Assembly (NCBI GenBank): GCA_014773175.1
Contig: VXCM01000480.1
Span: forward strand, 99,164 to 163,163
Direction of reading: 5' to 3'
DNA: 64,000 bases
Source: Lucifuga dentata
Taxonomy: Eukaryota > Chordata > Actinopteri > Ophidiiformes > Bythitidae
Shown here: positions 39,506 through 51,993 of the stretch, piece after piece
Layout of the letters: each line of letters starts with the position of its first letter
Position numbering within the stretch: the stretch's first letter is position 1
Position numbers and translations under genes: made by a program
Notes under the pieces: generated by a model
What the model saw: the letters and a program-made list of their open reading frames with translations, nothing else
The model's database searches: none
Told to the model about the DNA's origin: nothing

Positions 39506-41882
39506 AAAGTAAATATGTGGTTTAATAGTGTAATCAAACCTGAGTAAAGGTATTAATTTACGGTTAGGCCTCCAAGGTTACCTGTGTGTAGTTGCTGTTC
39601 TGTGCATTGGTATTTGCTCTGCATAATCTCGTTCAGTCTTACATTTTTAATTTTTATAATTAAACCTTGTTCCCCACACATCTCAAGCATACACATCCCA
39701 AGATGATCCGTTGTAATTACAGTAATCGCACAGCTTATTCTCCTCTGTTCATTCATATTATTAATGCATCAGATGTGACACTTTGAGGAGGTGAACTTGT
39801 CTTATGACCAACAAGTTGCTCAAAACATCACCTAAGGTACTAATCAGATACGCCACAGGAGCGTATCAACTATGCAAAGCCTATTACTGTATATCACTGA
39901 GCTTCCCATTTATAACCTCACACTTTGGTCTGTGTGTGTATATGTGCGTGTATGTGTTTTCACGGCTCACTGTGCAAACCTGTAATGATTTTCACGACAT
40001 TGACTTTGCTAGGTGACATGGTTCATCAGGTATATGGTGCGAAAAGCTATTTTGGGTGGTCCGTTTGTGTTGAACGGACATACAAGAAATGGAGGTATCA
40101 GAATATTGCCATTCTAACAGGATCTAAGCTTTTTTCTGAATCACTAAATGGAAATCTGAAAAAAAGTTCTTAAAATCAGAGAGTATTTATTTGCAAACTG
40201 ACATTTTCACTTCCTTCAGACTGGTACTTCTATGATCTGTGTATCAGTTTTGCCTAAAACATGCTCTTATTATGTCTAAAATGAATGAATGTAATGGGGC
40301 TTTCACCAACTATTTGGCTAGCTGGCTACTAAAACTATTAGTGGACATTGTGTGTGAGTTGACTTATAGATCATATGACTTCAGCCAGAATCATCAGATT
40401 TACAGATAATAATAATAATATTGGTTGGGTATGTTTACACATTATTCAGCTTTGTAGTATTGTTGTATTTTCAGAATAAATTTAATTCACAAAATGAAAG
40501 CTCGTTTTGGAAAATACCCCTTGCTTGTGACATTAAAATGATACACACAACAACTATATTTTTAATTTTAATTTTGTATCTTTTTTTTTTTTTTTTTTTT
40601 TTTACAGGGACCATTTCATTGAATAGCTTAAATTAATAATTAAATTGATAATTAGGTGTTGACATAACTTCAAGACTTTATTGGGTGCATAAGTTTCCAA
40701 ATTTGGTTGCTACAGCCATTAATGGAAAAACTCTTGTGACATTTTGGGTTGTTCAGAAAGTCAACACGGAGAATCCTCTGCAGTGGACTGCTTTTTCACA
40801 ATCAGTATCAATCTCAAAATGGCCTAGTTCTCACACAATCATGCCCCACGGCTTATTCTGTCTGTCCATTGACAAGCCTGATCTTTCCATCAGTGAGCCA
40901 ATCTAACCCGCTGTGTAGCGACAAAGCGTCTGTGTATATCTGTGGGTGTAAATCAGCGATGGGTGAGATAGTAGTATTTGTTTGGGTCTTCTGGGTTGGT
41001 GGTGAGTTCTGTGATTGAAACACAAAGCAAATAAAAAAAAAAAAAAAANAAAAAAAAAAAAAAAGCTCAGCCCTTTTGAGATTCAGGGATTCTGTCACCT
41101 TCATACTTAATGCAACAAGCTCTCATCTGTCTGCATGCTGAAAATCTATTGGCTTAGACCTGTTTTCATACAAAAGCATGATTTAGACTATATTAAGACC
41201 CACTGGGATGGATTTATTCAGAGAATAAATCATTTGTCCCACAGCTCCCCTGGCAGCCTTTCAGGCTTTACAGTAGATCCATCTGTAGTCGAACAGCTCC
41301 AGATTATGAACTAATTCCCTGGTGTGATGGACTAATCTGTCCAGTGATACAACTCCCACCCCCACCCCCANACCTCCTCTTCCAGCTTCATCCACTGCAG
41401 CTAAATTCAGCCTGCACGCTCCCTTGGGCGAAATTGATCGTCATATCATTAGCTGTATGTAGATCTCTCTTGGGAAACACCCAGTGTTTTAGTCTCTGCT
41501 CATTCAGCCTTATAGGCAGTACAGGCTAGATCTATGGGCATTGTTCTAACATAGAGGTTTCTGCATGAGGGAAAGACTGTAATGTAATCTGCTGTGTTAT
41601 CAGCATAGGCCTGATGTTTTACAGTACATAGAACCATGAGAAGACAAAGGAAGTGGAGCTTGGCGGCACGTTCCCCCTTCGCCACCATAAGGGGTCGTAT
41701 AGGCCTTTGGAGGAAGGGTGTGGAGGGTCTGTGTGTGAGCAGCCTGCTGGGGGTCCTTGGGTCTCATACCTGGCTGATTGGAGAGGAAGAGCTGTCCTGC
41801 CTTTTGACCCGCACACCTTCACCAAACCACCAAAATCACCGAGCTGATCCTCTGTCTCTCTCTCTTTGCTCCTTGTCTGCAG

Positions 41883-41954
41883 ATGGTGGGAGCGAGGACT
41901 TCGCAGACCCCCGCTCACCCAGTCTAGACCCTCACCTGAGCTACACTGGCCAAG
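41883..41954 (+). CDS. tanc2: tanc2 coding exon 2
   Basis: This 72-nt exon follows a strong polypyrimidine tract and CTGCAG acceptor and ends at a GTAAGC donor. It enters and leaves in phase 1. The G left by exon 1 completes a GAT codon, and the peptide runs DGGSEDFADPRSPSLDPHLS then YTGQ. It is acidic and serine/proline-rich, in keeping with a disordered N-terminal segment. From memory, mammalian TANC2 has a similar DGGSEE stretch directly after the basic SRSS stretch. Being 24 codons long and symmetric, it could be skipped without breaking the frame. The frame stays open upstream into the intron from about 41636, but that part has no family resemblance and includes the pyrimidine tract, so the acceptor at 41881-41882 decides the start. 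Confidence 0.9.
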
Positions 41955-43724
41955 GTAAGCCAAGAATTACTCAAAAGATGATGCTTTTTTGATCAGTCAG
42001 GCTCTATGTTCTTCCTACTCAAAAGAAAAAAAAACACATACTAGAGGAAAAACCTTAAAAGTATAATATCCATATTAAAATGTATTTACCTTATGAATTT
42101 GTACAAGCAGTACACAGTACATGTCCCACTTTAGCAAAAATTTTTGAGTCCTATTAAACATTCTATATGACATTCGTTCATATGCAACAAGATTTTTGAA
42201 TTCAGTCACCCATTCTAGGAGGCATTTTGAACAAAATACAAAATGTAAACCTGCAACATCCACAACAAACGTGTCAATCTTGAGACTTTAGGGTATGTCC
42301 ACAATTTATTCACAGTCTGTTTGGAGTCCAGTAATTTGCCACAAAACATAGATAATGTTTCTTCAGTATTCTGTTATATCTGTAAGGACACAAAGGAGAG
42401 TCACTGATACTTAGATGAATATGGAGTTCTGATAAGTAGAGAATATAGGTACAGATTTACTTATAAATCACTTTTCTCTCTCCTATTAGTTATATTATTG
42501 ATTGTACTGAGCAGCTACAGCCTCTTCTCCCACCTTTACCTTTTCATTTCCTGTAATTCTCTACACAGTTCTTTCCTGGCCTCCCCTTCTCCTCCCTTTA
42601 TGTTTTGCAGTAGATTCTCTTGAAGGCTTTGTTTGCTGACTTGTATTTTATTTGACTTTATAGCAGGAAAGTTTTATGACTTCTAGAAATGAAGTCATAT
42701 TTACTGGGAGAGAACAGTATGAATTTTATATTCTTGTAATTTTGTCTGTAAATCTGAGTTGCTTGTGGGGATACAAGTTGTATACAGCAGAGATGAAGTA
42801 ACAGTAGATATTTTATTAGCAACAGGAATGTCAGCATTGGCAGAAATGTTTTCGACATTTACAATTCCACATGGCCTCTCTTTTATAACAGTGCAAGTTA
42901 TGAGCTGAGCACCTCAGTGAGAAGGTGTTTATTTGTGTGGATTTTTTATTTTTATTTTTTTTGGAGACATGGAGTGTCCCTAAACATGTCTAAAATGAAA
43001 TACCATCATTTCTCCTTCCATGCGTTTCTTCTCTGATTGTTGCTACATCTCTCCACCTCAGCGCCTTTCCTAAATCAGACCTTTTCCTTAACTTTTGAAT
43101 TATTACAGTTCCTAGTTGTTTGCACAAGGAAAAGAGAAGAAATTCTAGAAATAATAATACATTTAAGATAGAATATTATATATAATTTAGAATTTTGGCT
43201 CAGGTTTTTAGTTATTTTCCTTCTAGGATCAACAATTTACTATGCACATGTCAACAACTGACAGGTTTGTTAGAAATGTCCAGATTTTCACAAGCCAAAC
43301 TTTTTTTGTCCTGGTGGTAAATGAAAGACACTCAGCAAAAAATAAGATAAAAAAATGACTATTAATATATCATCATTTCTTTATAAGCCATTTGAAACTC
43401 CCTCAATATCCTCAAAAATGTAACATATAACTATCCTGTTGTCAGGATGACATGACAGTCTACATAACTGCACATTGTACATCCGTGCCAAAGTGCTCTT
43501 TTATTATTATTGTTGTTGTTAGTTTGCAAGTGAATGGAATAGTTGCTGATAATAGCTACCAGAATACTAAGTGCACCCTTGGTATTCACTCTTCGTTCTG
43601 TACACAAATGCAGAATTTTCATGCTGATGTGGCCTCTGCTGTGCCTGTTTGTGTTTTTGCTTTTGCACTGACGTTCTGCATACTGAACGGCTGGACGTTT
43701 TCCAGCACTGCTCAAGCTACAGAG

Positions 43725-43773
<49 letters not shown>

Positions 43774-44153
43774 TGTGGATTTGCATTGCAGCAGCTCATT
43801 TGCCCTATCCCACCTATCATACAAGCTTCCCCTAGGAAATGTCACAGACTTTTGTCTGTTAACGGCTTCATGTCTCACTGTGGTAGCTGATGTGAGAGTG
43901 TTGTGTGTCCGACTGGTTTTACAGCTTCTTCTGCAGGGAAAATAGCAAGTCTCACCCAGAGCTGATTCATAAAATGGATGAAATGGATGTTGTGTTTTTA
44001 TACACAGCTGGCTTGTATTAGTTCACAAGGCAATGGTGTGTGAGGTCCCAAAAAGATGGAAATTATCATAATTTGTGGTTGTTGAAGCAAGTGAGGGAAA
44101 GAGGAGGGTGAATGGAAAGTGGTTGATAAAATACCAAATGCTCTTTTTTTTTN

Positions 44154-44187
<34 letters not shown>

Positions 44188-44645
44188 TATTAAAACACAT
44201 TTCTGGTGGTTAGATAATTCTCCATTACTAACCATGGCTTGCGCTGCCTTGTGGGGTATTGTGTTACTATGGGGCTTACAGCGGTCAGGGTGGCTGTATT
44301 GCACAGTGGCACGTGTTGGCTGCAGGGGCTGTTCTCTCTCTTCTGGGTCAGGCCACTCTTGTTACAGTGTGGTACAGTCAATACTAGTGGTGCTGATAAC
44401 GGAATCCAGCACTGGTCCAATAGGTACTGCTAAAGTTCTCACACCTGTCATATCTACTTGGGGCGAACTTACTGAAAATGCTATTTCCATAAAGATTTTT
44501 TTCTAGGATGTTTGCTTTTTTTAAATTTATTTATTTATTTATTTTTGCATAAACTAGTTCCACATTTGTTCTACCATTATTAATTTTTATATAATCGAAA
44601 CAAAGGAATCTCTCATACTACCTTGTGCTTCCTCCCATCCTGCAG
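41955..44645 (+). other. tanc2 intron between coding exons 2 and 3 (about 2.7 kb)
   Basis: This short intron has a GTAAGC donor and a CCTGCAG acceptor. It contains a 45-nt (GT)n tract at 43727-43771, a poly-T run interrupted by a single N at 44153 and a (TTTA)n tract at about 44522-44545. The reading frames over the GT and T tracts are repeat translations, not genes. I see no further exon. Confidence 0.85.
43727..43771 (+). repeat. (GT)22 microsatellite
   Basis: This is the longest pure dinucleotide run in the window, inside the intron between exons 2 and 3. The open frames across it on both strands are repeat translations. Confidence 0.95.
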
Positions 44646-44825
44646 GTGGCAGCATAGACAGCGACTGTGCCTTTGAGGGAGATTACGCCGTGCCTCCTCT
44701 CTCCATGACTGAGGGCATGCAGCACATTCGCATCATGGAGGGCGTGTCACGCTCACTGCCCTCTTCCCCACTGCTCACCCACCAGACCATCAGCATGCGG
44801 CTGCAGCCTGTGAAGAAGCTCACAG
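44646..44825 (+). CDS. tanc2: tanc2 coding exon 3 (SLPSSPLL segment)
   Basis: This 180-nt exon (60 codons, phase 1 at both ends) follows a CCTGCAG acceptor and ends ACAG before GTAAAG. The peptide contains DCAFEGDYAVPPL, then GMQHIRIMEGVSRSLPSSP followed by LLTHQ, and ends QPVKKLT. The G-V-S-x-S-L-P-S-S-P-L-L block is the best-conserved piece of the TANC N-terminus. From memory, TANC1 has a recognisable but different version (GVSMSLPSSPLL), while the flanking residues here fit TANC2. No folded domain lies in this exon. Its S-P and S-S-P sites are plausible phosphorylation targets, which is inference. Two in-frame methionines (44705, 44717) could serve transcripts that start downstream of exon 1. 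Confidence 0.93.
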
Positions 44826-47800
44826 GTAAAGGAGACCGCAGAAGGCATTACTTCTTTAAATCTTCCTCCTCCATAGGTTCACGATAGTAGTATTATCTCC
44901 ATTAACTCTTTACTGCACCATTGTATGCATGGCACCTTATTAGAGGTTCCTGCTGCATGAAGCAAATTTCATGAGCCAGATTGGAATGGCCACAGATCCT
45001 GCTGGGTGCTGATGATCAGTAATCAGATAGAGATTTTTACTTACCCCCTTATTCTGAGTAGATGCATAAAGCGAGACCCAGCTCTGGCCCTAAGCAGACA
45101 CTGTAATTTTCAATTCAACTAATCATCTAAGTCCTACCTAATTGACAGGCCTCAGTGCCAGGAACAGCTGATGGACTGTGAGGCTGCGGTTTTCTCTGTA
45201 CCTCCCACAGCTAATCATTTCCTGCCACAGTCATCTCTGACAGTCAGAGAATGTGGGAAATCACCTCCCTCTGCCTCTCTATTAACTGGATTGCGAGCCT
45301 CTGTCATGTTTCTTCTGCTGTTATGGGTGAACTGCGGTTTGGGACCGGGCCGTGTTGACATTCAAGGCTTAACCTAAACTAGATTTTGAGATTAGAAATG
45401 GAGTGTTGACAGGATAGCTTTACTCTGTATCAGTGCAGCTTCCATGCATCGGCGTGAAAGCCTATAAAGCTTGATTCTGTAGTCACCACTAGGGTGCACC
45501 ATCTTCTCAGCTACCTCAGATCAGCCATGGGGCCTGTGACTTTTACATCATACAGAATATTATATGCTCTCTTCTGTGTTGTTGACACTGGTGGTTTTAA
45601 AGGTAAAATACACAAATCTCCTTTTAACTGGGTGTGGCACGCCACTGCATATGGCTGTGTGTGGGTAGCAAGATCTAGTTTGGGGCTTTTTTTTTTTTTT
45701 TTTNTTTTTTTTTTTTTTTAGAGGAACAGATCTTATGAATAAGATTTAATACTAAACCAATCTCCTCAAGCAAACTCACCTTCCTCTTTACTTCTGCCTG
45801 CTGATAGTCTTCATCATGGAGCCATCTTTGTCTTCCATTTGTATTTTTCTATCTCTCTTCCTCTTTTCCTTCTTGTTTTTCACATATATGGACTAAGTTG
45901 TTGTCTACACTTTCATCTGCATAAACGAAGTGATTTTTTTTTTTTTACAATTTTTTTGAGTATTTGGATTTGCAAATATGGTTTTCTTGTTTTCTTGTTG
46001 GCCGTCAGAGAGGAGAACGCTGTTTAAGAATAGCTTGATTAATGATACACAGTGCTGTTGTCTCATTTGTAAGTCTCATCCCATGGCTGGGGCTGGGAGA
46101 AATCTCTTCACTATCGTCATACACAGTCATTTGGCTGATTATACTGAGCCAGTTAGATTCTGTTGGGTATAAGATCTGCTTTGCATTTTTTAGGCTTTGT
46201 GAATATTGGGAATAGAGATTCTCATTAGTTTTGATCGAAAAATCTGCACTACGTACCTGCTGCATGCGCTTTCTGCTTTTATTTTCTCTTTTTAGCTTTA
46301 CATAATTAGTCCACATAGCCTGTCATTTTAAGCATTTGTGTGTGTTGTGTGGGTATGAGATATGATTTTTGGCAGGATCAGCTCTGCACTGTGCTAATCC
46401 AGCCAGGATTATGTCTCTGTGACAACAACTATTGTGCTCTACATTCTTGTTTTGCTTATAGAGTCACTGAAAACAACAGATTTTGTACAGGAAGCCTTTC
46501 ATGGAGGGTTGCATCACAGGACAAAATTGCCTTTGAGTACTAATTACGGGTGATTCTTGAGAATACCTGTCTATATGAACTTCACCACGACCCAGCTGCC
46601 AACCAGATCATCACTTGCTATGCCAGCATGTATACAGACTCTTTAAATGTCCTAAGTACCCTCTGTCCTTCAAATCCTCAAAGACATTTGTCTTTGAGTG
46701 CCAGATTGACCTAGGGCTTCAAGCACCACAGCTTTCTCACCCCTTAATTAATTCAACCCAGCATCACTCTCTGCACAGCTTGACAATACCAAGCTTATAT
46801 GTGCTGGCGTCAGAGGCTGTAACCTCTCCCCTGTCAGAGATGGAAGAGGAGGGGGGGAAATAGTGGAGACAAGGAAGACTGAGCGTTAAAGAGCATACAG
46901 CAGATGGTTTAAAGGCTGCAGCGCTTTGCTTGATCCCCCCCGGTGGCATCCACCAAACACAGCTACTATTTGCCCTCCTGTGAAGCTTATGATTGGCCTT
47001 AGGGAAGCAGAATGATGTTGAGGTGAGGACTTGGGTTACTTAACCTCAAGGCTGTGATAAAATGAAAATGCTATGAAAGCACTGACCTTTTTAGAGAATC
47101 AATGGGTTTCTGATTCAATCCCCTCTGCTTGCGTGAAGGCTCTTGGGGGGGCTAAAGATACTCTTGGGGGGGTAAACTGGTGAAACAGATTGAAGAGGCA
47201 GGAAGAAGAGTCTTAATCCCTAATGCTGTGCCATTGCAATTTACTTACTATTTTTTTTTTCTTGTAGCTAAGATCACAATTGGGCAATTGGGTCCTTCCT
47301 GACCTCTTCACTGATTTCTGTTTATTTATAGAAAAAGTATTAAATACAAGTACAAGTTCCATGATTCATGAGTCTCACTTTAAGTGCCATTAAATATGAA
47401 TAAAAAAGTCTCTTTTAACCTGCTCTTACACAGAGATCAGAGGACAGGTTAGGTGGGATGTGTTGGTCTTGCTCAACTACACTTCAACAGCATTATGTTA
47501 ACCAACACAGGTCCTGAATGTAGATTATGCGGATGAAGTACAGTTCTGCTTGTGGGGAATTGACTGCTGGCCTTAGAAATTTCTCCTGGAAAATGTTTGG
47601 TTTTGAAGTGAGTGAAACTGCTGCTAGTTGTCACCAGAGATGGCTTCAAATATGCAGAATTCCTTCATCTCCACTTGCTTTCAATGCATTTATATTGCCT
47701 ATTTTTAGTTTGCTGTTATCTAAGTGAGTGGCAATGATTGCTCACTCATACTGTGATATCTCAGTAGCAGATTCTGTAGTTATGAGTTATAATCACTTGA

Positions 47801-48489
47801 CTGCTTATTTGTTCCTTAATAAACACCTCACTCAAGCCCCTGGCTCGCACAGAGATGTAGACCTAGTTGATTGATTGGCCCCACTCCACTTTGGATTAGT
47901 TAAAGGAATTATTTCAACATCTCTCTCCAGATTACACTACCGTCTCCTAATTAATGGCAGCAATCAATACAATTACTGCCTCCCCATGGGTTGCCACATG
48001 AGGATGAAAAATTGCGTTTAGCCTTAAAACCTAAGAATAGACTTGATTTAATTATACCACCTGATTTTTCTTCCACTCTCACTATAATCATCATGATAAT
48101 ATGAGTATATCTGAAATCCATTGTCTTTGTGATGCTTAGGGTAATAGAGTAATATATGATTGCACTGTAGTGAGCTACAGTAAGCTCACTTCTGTGGTCA
48201 CGTGATACGGGCATAAAAATGCTCAGCAGTAGTGTGGATGGTCAGGATTAACAAGGCACAGTGCAGCATGTTGCAGAACTGCTTAGTCAGGTCTTACAGG
48301 CCTTTCTGTGGGTGGTTTTAATGGATCCACATTGAAGCATTCAGACACTGGTACCTTATAGATACTGGTGATGGATGTTGTATTTCTGATCTATTTTGTT
48401 GTTTCGTATTTTCTTGTTTAATTCCACTGAATAAGTGCCTGAACTAAAGGATGAAATTCAGTCATAATCAGGTTCATCCTTTTGTGATG

Positions 48490-48605
48490 ATCAGAATCTG
48501 TTCATCCATTGATTAGCTTTACCTGCTTATCCTGGTCACATGAGGGCTGCAGCCTTTCCCAGCATTCATTGGGAGAGAAGCAGGACAGGTTCAAGCCAAC
48601 ATGCC
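48490..48605. repeat. Fragment of a common fish interspersed repeat
   Basis: The order TTCATCCATTGATTAGCTTTACC-like, GCTTATCCTGGTCAC, GGGCTGCAGCCTTTCCCAGC and GGGAGAGAAGCAGGACAGGT matches, from memory, a very abundant teleost repeat with a CATCCAT...CCGCTTATCC...GGGCTGGAGCCTATCCCAGC pattern, probably the end of a retroelement. This copy is diverged and truncated. Confidence 0.55.
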
Positions 48606-49154
48606 ACCTGATTAACTAAATGTGTCTGAGAAATGTTAAAAGTTGGGTACAACTAAATGTAAAACTAGAGATAACTCAGCCCCTACAGTCCTGAATGTCC
48701 TCTTTTGGCAATATAGAGCCAGACTTTTACTTTCATTAACTTGAAAGCAAATGTGTGAAAAAGATTGTTGATGAAAATTCATTGTGTAGAGGTAGTGAGG
48801 ACCTCATTTTTTTTTTTTTTTTTTTTTTTNTTTTTTTTTTTTTTTTTTTGTTTAGTTACATCAGTATATGTGTTTTCTACTGCTGAATCTACATCGCATA
48901 AGCTAATGATAGTTGTATGTTCCAAGCCTTACTTGTAAATATACAGCAACACAAAATTTGTGACCCCTGTTCAAGCATATATTTTAATCTGCCAGATCTG
49001 GATCAATATCTGCATCTGTACCTGTTGATACTTCACCAAAGGATAAACATGCCTGAATTGTAGTTTTTGAGAAATAGACAAAAATGATCCAGATCTCTCA
49101 AACTCTAATCAGCTCTTCCTTGACCCAAGTCTGCCTATTGAAATCTGTCTCCTA

Positions 49155-49195
49155 TTTTTTGAGATATTCTGCTGACAGCAGAATATCTCAAAAAA
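49155..49195. repeat. Perfect 41-bp palindrome (20-bp arms, 1-nt centre)
   Basis: Arms 49155-49174 and 49176-49195 are exact inverted copies around a single A at 49175. The arm TTTTTTGAGATATTCTGCTG is the inverse of the GCAGAATATCTCAAAA block of the 27580-27860 repeat, so this may be two repeat ends joined head to head. It is followed by several AACATAACC-type short repeats to about 49262. Confidence 0.85.
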
Positions 49196-51179
49196 CATAA
49201 CCTAACCATAAACATAACTTAAACATAACCATAATTCACAAGGTTATGTGAAAACATAACCTCTTTGGCATAGGTAATGACATTTTATGATATCTTGTTC
49301 TCTCAGTGTATTTCTAAAATGAAGGCTGACATCTCAATCTCACCTCCTTACCCAGCCTTGCATTTTTCATGGCTTCTGATATCCTTTGTGAATTTTTGAA
49401 ATGAACACTGACACAACACTCTCCACGCCTCCTTCGCCAGCCCTGCATCCTGAGAAAATCGTTGCTCAGTTATTGTCATTACTTCTTCCCTGGACCGTTG
49501 CAGTTACCACGGACCCACCATCATTTGTTTGATTGAAGGGAAATGTGACATTTTCAGCTCCACTGTCACAGGTGAAAAATAAAGAGGGAAGGTTAATGTA
49601 GGAAAGAGTAATTGAAATGGAAGAACAATGCCTTCAAGAGCAAACTGTAGAACTACTTTGGATCTAAATGCTTTGACTGTCTGGAGAAACTTTTGTCATG
49701 TTTCAGACATCAGTCAAGCAAACTACCTGCCAGTGACCAAATTGATATTCTGGTTTTTAGAAAAATACAGGGAAAAGACAACGATGACACTCTGTCAACA
49801 GAGCTGTGTTTTTGTAGCTCTGAGAATAAAGATTATAACTTATTTATTGAGATTTGAGCTGTTATGAGATGTATGAAGTTATTTAAAGATGTATCTGAAG
49901 ACAAGCACCCTTTTGCTCATCATTTACAGTATATTACTTTCTTGTCACAATCTGTGATCTAAATCTAAACAGAAGGGTAACAACAAAAATCTAAATTATT
50001 AGTGTTTTCTGATGATTTTTCAGCTTAAGTTTTAATGTTTCCATTTATTTTTGTGAATAAAACAGGCCTGTAACTTGAACAATGATCAGCTGAGAAGCAC
50101 AATAGTTTGTTTTTTTTGTTTGTTTTTTTTTTCCTGGAAGTAAAACTATATGTTATATATTTGAATATCCATGTTATTTATATTATCAAAACAATTACTT
50201 ATTGTAACTAAATTCACATATTACTTTCTTATAGTACACATATTTTATATTGCGTACATACCATAATTTTTTAAAAAATATATATATATTTTTATCTTCT
50301 TACAGTTTGATACAATAACCCAATTCTTCCATGGATTTCATTAACATTTCATAATAGCAAATGTTTACAGTAACTTTCTTATGCGTATTCAGATGTGTTC
50401 ATATGTTGACTGGAAGTTACCATTATAGCATCAGTACCAACCTTCATGTAGCTCATTATAATTAAGCTATTTTAAGGTATTCGCATTTTGCATAGTTTAA
50501 AAATGCCTTCACACACACACTTGTGCCCATGTTCATTATGATTGCAACAACGTGTTAAAGCCAGACGTGATCATCCATCTCTACTTCTCATCTTCTGTTA
50601 TGTTGCATGTTGTTGAAAATGTACAACTAGGCTACAGAATACAGACTATCAATTATTCCACAAATGTAACTTTTCCCAAGTTCTGGATTGATTGGATAGA
50701 AACTATTTTAGGAATCAAAGAGAGCTGCTGGCGGGTAACATGACATTTTAAAACTTTGACCTGTAATTTTTCTTGAATCCTTAATTTTTCTGGTCACATA
50801 TTGGAAATGGTGGTTGGATATGTAACTGTGGAGACATCAGAGTGACTACAGGAGGTGAATCAAAAAAAAATAAATAAATAAAAAAAACCTCTGAAAACAG
50901 CAGGATGTGAACCTGTACAAAGCAAAGACAATACATAAACTCTCAACTCTGTGGGCATGAACCCCTAAACAGCCATAAAACATGGCTGCAGCTGTCCAAA
51001 CACAATTTCAAGGGTAAAACAAGGACAGAAAGGGATGTCTGTGTTGAAGAGGAAAACAGAGTCATTTTATGGAAACCCCAGTTTCCACGCAATAACACCT
51101 CTCCTCTTTTCCCACTTGAGCTCCGATGTGTCCCAAAAGCTTCACACGTGAACAGTAAAACAGTGTCCCTTTAATAATA

Positions 51180-51881
51180 CCCTCCCATCCTCCCTCCCTC
51201 TTTTTTTTATGCCATTTTCTTTCCTCCCTCAATACCCACCCTTCTCCTCCCCCTCCTTTTGCTCTGTGGTTGCCTTGACAACAGCAGCACTGCGCCATTC
51301 ATCTGTTGGAGACCTGAGCTCCTGTTCCTGTAGAGAGTGTGCGCCTCTCACATCTATACATAACTCGCTAAGCACTAATGCAGTCACGGAGGTGAATGAG
51401 GAGCTCGCTCCTGTCTGTGTTCACTGCTTCCTCATAGGAAACGTTTACATGTCGGTTCTTGTTGGTTTTCTTTTTTAGACGGAGAGGTTTCGGTCACCTG
51501 TCAGGCTTCGTTGCATGCCGCCACCAGAGAGGAGTCACCTCTGTGTCCCTCTCTGTCCCCTGTGACACAGTGACTACTGTGTTCTTCCTTCCTTCCTCCT
51601 TCCTATTCCGCTCTCTCCATCTCCTCCTCCTCCTCCTCCTCCTCCTCCTCTCACTCCTCCCGTCACTGCCATATCTGCCTGGCTCCGTATCTTTTACTGC
51701 GACTGAATTGAACGGGCAGCATCACCACTGATACCTGTGGAGATTGCCTCAGAGGGAAGTGAAAGGGAAAGAGAGAGGGGAGAAAGAGGGAGAGCTTCTA
51801 TTCCTCCTCTGAACCCATCGTCCCCTGCGCAGTGGCAGGTTTTTTCCTACTTTCTTTTTAAATTGATTTTTTGTTTTTTTG
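51180..51881 (+). promoter_or_regulatory. Candidate internal promoter and 5' UTR before the 51882 ATG
   Basis: The region changes character from AT-rich intron to mixed, more GC- and CpG-bearing sequence with CT-rich and GA-rich blocks, a (CTC)10 triplet run at 51621-51650 and GAGAGGGA-type purine runs at about 51765-51795. An X-box-like palindrome lies at 51269-51282. It has no clear TATA box at a defined distance. A transcription start somewhere between about 51280 and 51700 would give a 5' UTR leading to the 51882 start codon. This is inferred from composition and context only. Confidence 0.3.
51269..51282. promoter_or_regulatory. RFX X-box-like palindrome
   Basis: GTTGCCTTGACAAC differs at two central positions from the classic X-box palindrome GTTGCCATGGCAAC bound by RFX factors. 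It lies in the compositionally distinct stretch about 600 bp before the candidate alternative start codon. RFX sites are common in promoters of neuronal and ciliary genes. Occupancy is not shown by sequence alone. Confidence 0.35.
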
Positions 51882-51993
51882 ATGAACTGGTCATCGCTCA
51901 GGGAGGAAGGACTGCTAGTGTCTCTGGACGGAGAAGGAGGAGAGCTGGTGCCGTATTCCAGCCTCCAGGAATGCACGATCTGGTTTGAGAATG
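51882..51993 (+). CDS. Candidate alternative first coding exon of tanc2
   Basis: An ATG at 51882 opens 37 codons (starting MNWSSLREEGLLVSLDGEG, later ECTIWFEN) and stops at a consensus GTGAGC donor at 51994, leaving one base, that is phase 1. Spliced to the acceptor at 63664 this would read straight into APLRKAKFVESP. The peptide is acidic and mixed in composition, unlike the simple-sequence frames around it. Upstream sequence from about 51180 resembles a GA/CT-rich 5' UTR and promoter, with no good acceptor close to the ATG, which suits a first exon. The start context is weak (T at -3). I do not recognise the peptide, and no such isoform is known to me. It could be a chance open frame over a donor-like site. 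Confidence 0.4.

Larger units (their letters stand above)
13462..41882 (+). other. tanc2 intron between coding exons 1 and 2 (about 28.4 kb)
   Basis: The intron is bounded by a GTGAGT donor and a TGCAG acceptor with a long pyrimidine tract. It contains a palindromic MITE with diverged flanking duplicates (13990-14609), assembly duplications at 14277 and 24591, candidate alternative exons near 25763-25826 and 33140-33239, an old interspersed repeat (27580-27860), a long pyrimidine-rich strand (27940-28680), several dinucleotide repeats, short strong hairpins (35911-35956, 38329-38356, 38779-38813) and a hAT-like terminus (39440-39505). I find no other coding exon with both splice sites and a recognisable peptide. 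Most of the rest is unremarkable AT-rich sequence. Confidence 0.85.

Noticed and set aside
41636..41882. Upstream extension of the exon 2 reading frame
   Set aside because: It is in frame, but crosses the polypyrimidine tract and acceptor and has no resemblance to TANC proteins. The AG at 41881-41882 and the fit to exon 1 define the exon.
43431..43945. Open frames of 98-129 codons on both strands
   Set aside because: They run through the (GT)n microsatellite and encode Cys-Val or Thr-His repeats only.
44075..44506. 143-codon plus-strand frame
   Set aside because: It depends on translating a poly-T/N tract of uncertain length, and the flanking peptides are unremarkable.
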